Positions 1 to 5,084 of a DNA stretch of 6,692 nt are shown here, piece by piece. Position 1 is the stretch's first letter; each line of letters begins with the position of its first letter. The notes under the pieces were generated by a model, which was not told the origin of the DNA, made no database searches, and saw only the letters and a list, made by a program, of their open reading frames with translations. The stretch is from positions 1-6,692 of the forward strand of contig JARIAA010000102.1 in NCBI GenBank assembly GCA_029264635.1, read 5' to 3'. Source of the stretch: Psychrobacter sp. GTDB lineage: Bacteria; Pseudomonadota; Gammaproteobacteria; Pseudomonadales; Moraxellaceae. Both the position numbers and the translations under genes were made by a program.

Positions 1-302
1 GCATTAGAAAGCTACTTAGATAGATCATAAAAATGCATATCAATCATATTATTAAAAAAATACTGTATTTCGTTAGATGTATCTTAATGAATGCTTTAAG
101 ATAAGGAAATTATTGCAATAATTATGCCATTGTAAATACTGTCTTTAGCAACATAAATTATTTCTCATATGATTTTTTAGATTAATCTTATGAGAAAGCA
201 ACTAGTTATAGTATCAATTATCTAATTACTATAGTTTGATTCAAGTAATACTTCATTATTCCTTTTATAAACCTAAATCATGAAAGCTTCTATATCAATA
301 AC
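1..302. other. AT-rich gene-free region downstream of erpA
   Basis: I see no convincing coding region, RNA gene or terminator in this stretch. It is strongly AT-rich and frequently interrupted by stops. Two perfect dyads are visible: 8-base arms at 80-87 and 96-103 around an 8-base spacer, and 9-base arms at 161-169 and 189-197 (TTTCTCATA / TATGAGAAA) around a 19-base spacer that itself contains the palindrome AGATTAATCT at 179-188. Neither is followed by a T-run on either strand, so I do not call them terminators. In DNA this AT-rich, dyads of this size can arise by chance. No obvious intrinsic terminator for erpA was found here. Confidence 0.6.
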
Positions 303-683
303 TTAAATAGAGAAAGATGAGCCGCAGCCGCAAGAAGTAGTAGCGTTAGGGTTTTCTACTACAAAGCGCGCGCCTTCTAACCCTTCAATATAGTCAACCG
401 TTGAACCTTGTAAGTACTGATAACTGAGTGAGTCGATCACTAAAGTGACATCACTATTGTCAAAATTGGCATCGTCCTCATTTAAGTCGCTGTCAAATCT
501 AAAGCCATAAGAGAAGCCTGAACAGCCGCCCCCAGTCACATAAACACGCAGCATAAGATCGCTATCACCTTCTTCTTCACGCAGGCGACGCACTTTTTGT
601 GCAGCACTGTCAGTTAAACGTAAGGCAGTTGGATCTACTGGCTGACTTGAGTTCGGATTAAATTGGTTGGCTGATTCGTTCAT
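303..683 (-). CDS. erpA: ErpA, A-type iron-sulfur cluster insertion protein
   Basis: ErpA is a cytosolic A-type carrier (HesB/IscA family) that takes Fe-S clusters from the assembly machinery and delivers them to apo-proteins; in E. coli these include the isoprenoid enzymes IspG and IspH. The 126-residue product has the three family cysteines: Cys54 in GGGCSGF, and Cys118 and Cys120 in the C-terminal CGCGSSFSI. These have the same spacing as in E. coli ErpA (Cys42, Cys106, Cys108). The blocks LRVYVTGGGCSGF, VDYIEGLEGARF and the C-terminus match ErpA better than IscA or SufA. It is about 12 residues longer than E. coli ErpA, all in a Ser/Asn/Gln-rich N-terminal tail. I chose the ATG at 681-683 because a Shine-Dalgarno GAGGT lies 4 bases upstream (688-692 on the plus strand); an in-frame TTG at 705-707 lacks such a site. 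It stands alone, divergent from yheS. Identity is nearly certain; the start is very likely. Confidence 0.96.
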   Translation of the reverse strand: MNESANQFNPNSSQPVDPTALRLTDSAAQKVRRLREEEGDSDLMLRVYVTGGGCSGFSYGFRFDSDLNEDDANFDNSDVTLVIDSLSYQYLQGSTVDYIEGLEGARFVVENPNATTSCGCGSSFSI

Positions 684-1133
684 ATCTACCTCAGTGGCTA
701 ATATCAAATGATATGGTTTGTGACTTATGCAAAATCGTTTATTGTTCTAAATAAGGCGACTGATCAAAAGTTGTTATTTTAGACGGTTATGTCGATGTAG
801 TATTTAAGCTGGCATTAACTCTACCAGTCGTTAACTGCATGATGTCAAAAGAGTTTTATCAGTATAACATAATTGGGTTGATGATTGATTTGTCAAGGGT
901 GACAGCCTCGTTTACGACTAAATAAATAGTGTAAAGCGTAAATTTCTAAGTGAAGCTTTCTTGACTATGATAATAAAGAGTTATTAACAGTATAAAGGTT
1001 TGAATTTAAAATACTTATTTAATTGTTTGCCTATGCGCTAAGCGTTTGAAATAATAGCCGCCATTAAACATACCAGACGTATGTTTTTCCTATTGCCTGA
1101 TGTTTTATATTATTGTTGAGATGAAGAAATTAT
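684..1133. other. divergent erpA-yheS intergenic region
   Basis: This 450-base spacer must hold the promoters of two divergent genes. No open frame of credible size or composition is present. A possible erpA promoter is listed separately. For yheS I see only weak candidates: a -10-like TATATT at 1106-1111 without a good -35, and TTGACT at 961-966 with no well-placed -10 (TATAAA at 991-996 is 24 bases away). The yheS ribosome site is also modest (GAAG at 1123-1126, 7 bases before the ATG). The hexamer TTAACT occurs twice near 815-836, 11 bases apart. I could not recognise a convincing IscR-type operator, although erpA is an IscR target in E. coli. Confidence 0.5.
861..896 (-). promoter_or_regulatory. 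candidate erpA promoter
   Basis: Read on the minus strand, a perfect -35 hexamer TTGACA (891-896) is followed by a TATGTT/TATACT segment. TATGTT (866-871) gives a 19-base spacer. TATACT (861-866) is a better -10 match but stands 24 bases away from TTGACA. If used, it would give an erpA leader of roughly 170 bases. Spacing is not ideal, so this is tentative. Confidence 0.3.
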
Positions 1134-3182
1134 ATGATCGAATTTAAAGACGTTGGCGTGCGCCGTGATGGTCGCGAGTTATTTTCTGGGGCAAGCTTCC
1201 AGCTCCACCCAGGTCATAAGGTTGGCTTGACGGGTAATAATGGCACTGGCAAATCAACCTTGTTTGCTTTGCTGTTGACGCGCATGGGTACAGGCGACAC
1301 CGAGGTCACGCTTGACAAGGGCGAAGTCAGTATTCCAGATAGCTGGCATGTGGCGCATATGGCACAGGAAGTCGGTGCCAGTAGCCAGACCGCCATTGAT
1401 TATGTATTAAGTGGCGATGAACAGTGGTATGAGATTAATGCGGCGTTGAACGATTTGAGCAGTGTAAGTGATGATCAGATTGGGGTGTTGCATCAGCAGT
1501 TCGATGAGATTGATGGCTATCGTACGCCGACCAAAGCGGCACAGATTATGGCGGGCCTTGGCTTTAATACCAGCCAGCATGAGCTGCCTGTCGAGGGGTT
1601 TTCGGGTGGCTGGCGCATGCGCTTAAACCTTGCCAAAACCTTAATGAGCCGCGCAGATTTGATGCTGCTTGATGAGCCAACCAACCATTTGGATTTAGAT
1701 GCTATTTTGTGGCTTGAAACGTGGATTAATGCTTTTACTGGTCTCGTTATTGTCATCTCACATGACCAAGCATTTTTGGATGCCACCGTCGGGCATATCT
1801 TGCATGTTGAACAACAAAAAATTACCCTTTATACGGGTAATTATCAGCAGTTTATTCGCACCCGTCATGAACGTATGGCGCAGCAGCAGCAAGCGTTTGA
1901 AAAACAGCAAGCGACCAAAGCACACTTAGATGACTTTATTCGACGTTTCCGCGCCAAAGCCAGTAAAGCTAAACAAGCCCAGAGCCGCATCAAGCAGCTT
2001 GAGCGTATGGCAGAGTTGTCACCGATGATGGCGGATAATCCGTTCTCATTCCGCTTTTATTCGCCTACCAATATGAGCTCGCCACTCATAGAGTTGACCG
2101 ATGCTGATATTGGTTACACCGATACGCCGCTACTGCGTCATGCTAATATCCAAGTAACGCCAGATACGCGCATTGGTTTACTGGGTATGAATGGTGCAGG
2201 CAAATCGACATTGATTAAAGCTTTGGTCGGTGAGCTTGGGATTTTATCAGGTAGCTATCGCGTCTCTGATACCCTAAAGCTGGGTTATTTTAACCAGCAT
2301 CAAATGGATGCTTTAGATGCCGCAGCAACGCCGATGCAAATGCTGCGCCGCCTAGCAGGCAAAACCTCTGACGCCGAATTGCGCTCGTTCCTTGGCAGTT
2401 TTGACTTTCGCGGTGAGCGTATCGACACGCCAAGTGAGCTATTCTCTGGTGGTGAACGCGCGCGTTTAACCTTGGCATTAATCGTCTGGCAACGTCCAAA
2501 CGTGCTGGTACTTGATGAGCCTACCAACCATTTAGACTTACAAATGCGTCAGGCATTGACTATCGCCTTGCAGGGTTTTGAAGGGGCAGTGGTACTGGTG
2601 TCACATGACCGTGAGCTGATTGCCAATGTCTGTGACGAGCTGTTTTTGGTCCATGACGGTCAAATCGATGAGTTTGACGGTGACATTAGTGATTATGGCA
2701 AATGGCTGGCCGAAAAGCGCAAACAAGAGAATGCACCTGATAAAAGCAATAGTAAGAAAAAGAACAAAAAAGAGAGTAAGCAGTTTGTTTCACGTGAAAC
2801 AAGCCATAGTCAGATAAAGAGTGAGGCAAAAAACAAGGCGTCTGCTGCACCAATAAATAACAAAGCCGCTCAGCCTGCACTTAGTAAAGAAGAGCAGCGC
2901 AAGTTGGCAGCTGAGCAGCGCAAACTGACAGCACCGATTCGCCGTAAGATAGAAGAGACAGAAAAAGCCTTGGCCAAGATGGAAGATAAATTAGCAAGTG
3001 TAGAGACCAAGCTTGCTGATACTGAGCTGTATGATGAAAGTCGCAAATCTGATTTACTGGCGTTACTCAATGAGCAGACCCAGCTTCAGCAGCAACACAG
3101 CGATAATGAAGAGAAATTATTGCTAGCCATGACGACGCTAGAGGAGATGGAAGCTGATATTAACGAGGAAAAACCAGCTTAA
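1134..3182 (+). CDS. yheS: YheS-type ABC-F ribosome-associated ATPase
   Basis: ABC-F proteins have two ATPase domains and no membrane part; they bind the ribosomal E site and help stalled or awkward peptidyl-transfer states. This 682-residue protein matches E. coli YheS along its whole length. Domain 1 has Walker A GNNGTGKS (34-41), signature FSGGW (156-160), Walker B ending LLDEP with Glu181, and switch His210. The inter-domain arm that touches P-site tRNA spans about 240-300, including the block FRAKASKAKQAQSRIK. Domain 2 has GMNGAGKS (351-358), FSGGERAR (437-444), LVLDEP with Glu462, and His491. Both catalytic sites look intact. A Lys/Ser-rich, probably disordered linker (about 528-585) leads to a charged C-terminal coiled coil (about 585-675). 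E. coli YheS is 637 residues; most of the extra length is in this linker, whose codons contain a parS-like site. The start ATG has a weak GAAG ribosome site. The gene appears monocistronic and converges with the RlpA-like gene. Confidence 0.93.
   Translation: MIEFKDVGVRRDGRELFSGASFQLHPGHKVGLTGNNGTGKSTLFALLLTRMGTGDTEVTLDKGEVSIPDSWHVAHMAQEVGASSQTAIDYVLSGDEQWYEINAALNDLSSVSDDQIGVLHQQFDEIDGYRTPTKAAQIMAGLGFNTSQHELPVEGFSGGWRMRLNLAKTLMSRADLMLLDEPTNHLDLDAILWLETWINAFTGLVIVISHDQAFLDATVGHILHVEQQKITLYTGNYQQFIRTRHERMAQQQQAFEKQQATKAHLDDFIRRFRAKASKAKQAQSRIKQLERMAELSPMMADNPFSFRFYSPTNMSSPLIELTDADIGYTDTPLLRHANIQVTPDTRIGLLGMNGAGKSTLIKALVGELGILSGSYRVSDTLKLGYFNQHQMDALDAAATPMQMLRRLAGKTSDAELRSFLGSFDFRGERIDTPSELFSGGERARLTLALIVWQRPNVLVLDEPTNHLDLQMRQALTIALQGFEGAVVLVSHDRELIANVCDELFLVHDGQIDEFDGDISDYGKWLAEKRKQENAPDKSNSKKKNKKESKQFVSRETSHSQIKSEAKNKASAAPINNKAAQPALSKEEQRKLAAEQRKLTAPIRRKIEETEKALAKMEDKLASVETKLADTELYDESRKSDLLALLNEQTQLQQQHSDNEEKLLLAMTTLEEMEADINEEKPA
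2786..2801. other. parS: parS-like centromere site (ParB binding) inside yheS
   Basis: The 16-base perfect palindrome TGTTTCACGTGAAACA is identical to the canonical chromosomal parS sequence known from Bacillus and Caulobacter. The symmetry extends one base each side, giving an 18-base palindrome at 2785-2802. It covers the end of codon Phe551 through codon Thr556 of yheS (F-V-S-R-E-T), within the Lys-rich linker. Chromosomal ParB dimers load at parS, slide outward using CTP, and recruit SMC/MukB-type condensins or ParA to segregate origins. An exact 16-base match in a window this size is expected by chance about 1.6 times in a million at equal base frequencies. ParB occupancy in this organism is inferred. 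No parA or parB gene is in the window. Confidence 0.85.
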
Positions 3183-3280
3183 ATGGCCACAAAAAGCTTT
3201 TGGTTATGCGTTCAAAATAATCGATGTTGGCATAGTTATCATTGACGTAGCAATCACATGATTTAAAGTCATAAAAACTA

Positions 3281-3318
3281 TCATAAAAAAGGAGAGCTCA
3301 TGCTCTCCTTTTTTATGA
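3281..3318. terminator. bidirectional intrinsic terminator between yheS and rlpA-like gene
   Basis: A perfect 17-bp stem (3281-3297 with 3302-3318) closes on a 4-base TCAT loop. The stem core is GGAGAGC/GCTCTCC, flanked by six A and six T, so each strand has a U-tract after the GC-rich part. It sits about 100 bases after the yheS stop and 2 bases after the stop of the converging gene, so it probably ends transcription from both sides. Confidence 0.93.
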
Positions 3319-3320
3319 CA

Positions 3321-3683
3321 TTATTCCATACGATATTTACCATCACCGTAAGATAATATTTTCATGCTAGTCGTACAAAGTTCACAGTTTATTTTACCAG
3401 CAGCAGCCTTCGACAAATCTAGAATACGCCCGCGAATATAAGGCCCTCTATCCGTAATTTTTACGACGACACTTTGCTTCGTCTTTTTATTAGTCACTTG
3501 CACCTTGGTACCAAACGGCAGCGTTCTATGGGCAGCCGTCAAAGAATTCATATTGAAGATACTCCCGCTAGCGGTGCGTTTACCATGGAACTTACTGCCA
3601 TAGTAGCTGGTATTACCTGCAAAAACACTGGTACTTAATAATATTGATAACGTGATGACTAAAGACTTGATTAAATAAGACAT
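3321..3683 (-). CDS. small exported RlpA-like double-psi beta-barrel protein
   Basis: RlpA-family proteins are periplasmic double-psi beta-barrel proteins; the P. aeruginosa member is a lytic transglycosylase acting on peptide-free glycan strands at the septum. This 120-residue protein has a signal peptide (Lys6, hydrophobic 7-20, likely cleavage after VFA at 22) with no lipobox cysteine, so it is probably soluble in the periplasm. The barrel starts at once: SYYGSKFHG (26-34), TASG (37-40), LTAAHRTLPFGT (48-59), VQVTN (61-65), ITDRGP (76-81), RILDLSKAAA (86-95). It ends without a SPOR domain, unlike full-length RlpA. Asp78 matches catalytic Asp157 of P. aeruginosa RlpA, but the position matching catalytic Glu120 is Ser41 (TASGS instead of TASGE), so lytic activity is doubtful. 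A CxxC pair (Cys100, Cys103) near the C-terminus could form a disulfide. The start ATG has AAAGG about 6 bases upstream. The family call is firm; enzymatic function is not. Confidence 0.87.
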   Translation of the reverse strand: MSYLIKSLVITLSILLSTSVFAGNTSYYGSKFHGKRTASGSIFNMNSLTAAHRTLPFGTKVQVTNKKTKQSVVVKITDRGPYIRGRILDLSKAAAGKINCELCTTSMKILSYGDGKYRME

Positions 3684-3707
3684 TTAATACCTTTTAATAA
3701 TTAATGA

Positions 3708-3763
3708 AATAGACAGCTATTCTTGCCTATATTGTCTTTACTCTCTTAGTTTGACTGTCTATT
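3708..3763. repeat. inverted repeat upstream of rlpA-like gene
   Basis: Perfect 9-base arms AATAGACAG (3708-3716) and CTGTCTATT (3755-3763) are 38 bases apart, starting 25 bases upstream of the RlpA-like start codon. A related half-site, ATTGTCTTT, lies between them at 3731-3739. The layout would fit paired operator half-sites, but no regulator is identified and chance is possible in AT-rich DNA. Confidence 0.4.
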
Positions 3764-3984
3764 AATACCGTGAGTAAAAACATGGTCGCTATTTTACAAG
3801 AAGAAACTTGTTATATTCTTACAGGCATGTAAAAAATTCTGATAACCGAATCTTAGAATAATTATTTACCAACATAAAAGGCGGCTCACTTACTAAATAA
3901 TAATATTCATATCAACGAAATTAACAATATAGAAATATATATAAAAATAAAGTTACAAAATTGTTGCATTATAGAAGGTTTACG

Positions 3985-4013
3985 GTTAATATTTTTTTTG
4001 AATGAATATTAAC
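3985..4013 (+). repeat. hairpin in leader of first Bor-like gene
   Basis: Perfect 9-base arms GTTAATATT (3985-3993) and AATATTAAC (4005-4013) enclose an 11-base, T-rich loop. The second arm ends 4 bases before the GGAG ribosome site of the downstream gene. In RNA the stem is almost all A-U and thus weak. As DNA it could instead be a protein-binding dyad overlapping the promoter. Confidence 0.4.
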
Positions 4014-4027
4014 TATTGGAGTCACAC

Positions 4028-4327
4028 ATGAAGACAGTTGTTACTGTGGCATTACTTGCTGTTTTAACCTCAGGATGTGCAACGCAAAACTACCTTGTAG
4101 CATCACCCGTTGCCCCAAATGCGACTACCACAGCAGATGCTAATAAAATGCAGACATTTTTTGTGAGCGGCTTAGGTCAGGAACAAGAAATCAATGCGGC
4201 TGAGATTTGTGAAGGCAAAGAAAACGTTGCTAGCATCCAAAAGAAGAGTAACTTTGTAAACGTCGTATTAAGTCTGGTTTCATATGGCATTTATACCCCT
4301 CGTCAAATCAGTGTTTATTGCAAGTAA
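4028..4327 (+). CDS. Bor/Iss-family lipoprotein, first of tandem pair
   Basis: This 99-residue protein belongs to the Bor family, named after the phage lambda Bor lipoprotein and E. coli Iss, which are outer-membrane lipoproteins linked to increased serum survival. The signal peptide (Lys2, hydrophobic 4-13) ends in LTSGC, giving lipidated Cys17, and Ala follows at +2, which fits outer-membrane sorting. A Pro/Thr/Ala-rich tether (about 20-40) precedes the Bor core: QTFFVSGLGQEQEINAAEIC (42-61), then GIYTPR (87-92) and the terminal VYCK. Cys61 and Cys98 are conserved family positions and may form a disulfide. I chose ATG 4028-4030, which has GGAG (4018-4021) 6 bases upstream; an in-frame TTG at 4016 would overlap that site. 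The second copy begins 12 bases after its stop, so the two form one operon. The role in this organism is unknown; surface protection is only inferred from the family. Confidence 0.87.
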   Translation: MKTVVTVALLAVLTSGCATQNYLVASPVAPNATTTADANKMQTFFVSGLGQEQEINAAEICEGKENVASIQKKSNFVNVVLSLVSYGIYTPRQISVYCK

Positions 4328-4339
4328 GGAATCACTACT

Positions 4340-4633
4340 ATGAAAAAACTAATGACAACGGCATTGATAGGTTCGGTATTATTGGCATCAGGATGTGCAA
4401 CTCAGACGGGTCTGGTTCAACCTACCCAAAAAGTAACGCCCGCTTATTCTGAATCACAGACTTTCTTTATAGCGGGTATCGGTCAAGAACAAACGATCAA
4501 CGCTGCTGAGGTTTGTGGAAGTGCTGCTAATGTGGCTAAAGTACAAACGGTACAATCACCCAAAGATATCGCATTTGGTCTAGTGACCCTTGGTATTTAT
4601 ACCCCTCGCACTGCCAAAGTATTTTGTAAATAA
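4340..4633 (+). CDS. Bor/Iss-family lipoprotein, second of tandem pair
   Basis: This 97-residue paralogue of the preceding gene has signal peptide Lys2-Lys3, a hydrophobic stretch to Leu15, and lipobox LASGC with lipidated Cys19, followed by Ala at +2. The core reads QTFFIAGIGQEQTINAAEVC (40-59), GIYTPR (85-90), VFCK at the end. It contains Cys59 and Cys96, matching the pair in the first copy. By hand alignment of the last 59 residues, 30 are identical to the upstream protein; the segment between the second cysteine motif and GIYTPR has diverged most. The ribosome site AAGGA (4326-4330) overlaps the upstream stop codon, 9 bases before this ATG, so the pair is likely translationally coupled. 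A terminator follows at 4681. It is closer than the first copy to lambda Bor in the LVTLGIYTP segment (Bor has FITLGIYTP). The function is inferred from family only. Confidence 0.88.
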   Translation: MKKLMTTALIGSVLLASGCATQTGLVQPTQKVTPAYSESQTFFIAGIGQEQTINAAEVCGSAANVAKVQTVQSPKDIAFGLVTLGIYTPRTAKVFCK

Positions 4634-4680
4634 GCAAAATCTATCGATAGAAAACAAGCGTTTTAGACTGTTTTTAAAAT

Positions 4681-4718
4681 AAAAAAGAGCAAACCGTTGA
4701 TGGGTTGCTCTTTTTTTT
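4681..4718 (+). terminator. intrinsic terminator of Bor-like gene pair
   Basis: A 12-bp stem pairs 4681-4692 with 4705-4716. After one A/G mismatch, two more C-G pairs close a 6-base loop (GTTGAT). Eight T follow the GC-rich part (4711-4718). It lies 47 bases after the second Bor-like stop codon. The A-run on the other side could also let it work in reverse, but no minus-strand gene points at it. Confidence 0.92.
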
Positions 4719-4994
4719 ACTTTTAGAAAAGAAGGTTTTGAGGCGAGGACGACAGGGACATAGTCGACTTGAAGTTATCTGGCTAATAACATACTGTATA
4801 TAGTAGTACGCTCACTTCAAAAGCGATATAGTGCGACTGGGATAAACGTTACTTGCGTGCTGTGCCGACGCACATAAAGGCTCATCGGTATTTGCATCGT
4901 CTGCGAGAGCGATAAAAAAAGATTGTAAAAACAACAATATAACCAAATATAGAGAAAGTAAGCGCTTTCACAGTAAAGAGATTTATCGTTTGAG

Positions 4995-5074
4995 ATAAAA
5001 ATATAAGAGGTTGATTGACTACGCTATGCTATAAAGAGATGAGCAGAGTACAGTAATGCGTATAAAAATATAAG
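4995..5074. repeat. 13-base direct repeat in cbpA leader region
   Basis: ATAAAAATATAAG occurs at 4995-5007 and again at 5062-5074. The second copy runs into the cbpA ribosome site AAGGA (5072-5076). The candidate promoter lies between the copies. This may be a small duplication or a chance product of AT-rich DNA. Confidence 0.5.
5011..5035 (+). promoter_or_regulatory. candidate extended -10 promoter for cbpA-cbpM
   Basis: TGCTATAAA at 5027-5035 is an extended -10 element (TGn followed by TATAAA, 5 of 6 to consensus). TTGATT (5011-5016) and TTGACT (5015-5020) lie upstream but at 13- and 9-base spacing, too short for a normal -35, so the promoter may depend on the extended -10. Transcription would begin near 5042, about 43 bases before the start codon. 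Confidence 0.45.
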
Positions 5075-5084
5075 GAAGAATAAT

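Larger units (their letters stand above)
3684..4027. other. AT-rich divergent intergenic region
   Basis: This 344-base spacer separates the RlpA-like gene (minus) from the first Bor-like gene (plus) and must contain both promoters. No gene is visible. It holds a widely spaced 9-base inverted repeat near the RlpA-like gene and a hairpin just before the Bor-like gene, both listed separately. Smaller dyads occur at 3796-3811 (ACAAG / CTTGT) and 3819-3832 (TTACA / TGTAA). For the plus strand a loose promoter candidate is TTGTTG at 3961-3966 with GTTAAT at 3985-3990 (18-base spacer). I found no strong promoter for the minus strand. Confidence 0.5.
4719..5084. other. gene-free region with GC-richer core upstream of cbpA
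   Basis: No convincing gene is present. The first part (4741-4910) is about 47% G+C by hand count, similar to the genes here and well above other spacers, yet all frames are interrupted: plus-strand stops occur at 4801 and 4843, for example. It contains the inverted repeat TTGAAGT (4769-4775) / ACTTCAA (4814-4820), and GC-rich short dyads such as TGCGT (4854-4858) / ACGCA (4868-4872). It may be a decayed gene, a dispersed intergenic repeat or an unrecognised RNA. The second part (4911-5084) is AT-rich and carries the likely cbpA promoter. No clear sigma-32 promoter (CTTGAAA with CCCCAT) was found. Confidence 0.5.

Noticed and set aside
684..707. Upstream TTG start for erpA adding eight residues
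   Set aside because: The GAGGT ribosome site lies inside this extension and points to the ATG at 681-683.
1517..1786. An 89-codon minus-strand open frame inside yheS
   Set aside because: It is antisense to the conserved first ATPase domain, and its composition follows from the yheS codons; no start signal is visible.
4016..4027. Upstream TTG start for the first Bor-like gene
   Set aside because: The TTG overlaps the GGAG ribosome site, and starting at 4028 gives a standard lipoprotein signal peptide.
4641..4650. Ten-base palindrome CTATCGATAG after the second Bor-like gene
   Set aside because: It is too short and has no T-run, so it is neither a terminator nor a persuasive operator; the true terminator is at 4681.
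4768..4797. Heat-shock (sigma-32) promoter beginning with CTTGAAG
   Set aside because: No CCCCAT-like -10 follows at the proper distance, and the site is nearly 300 bases from cbpA.
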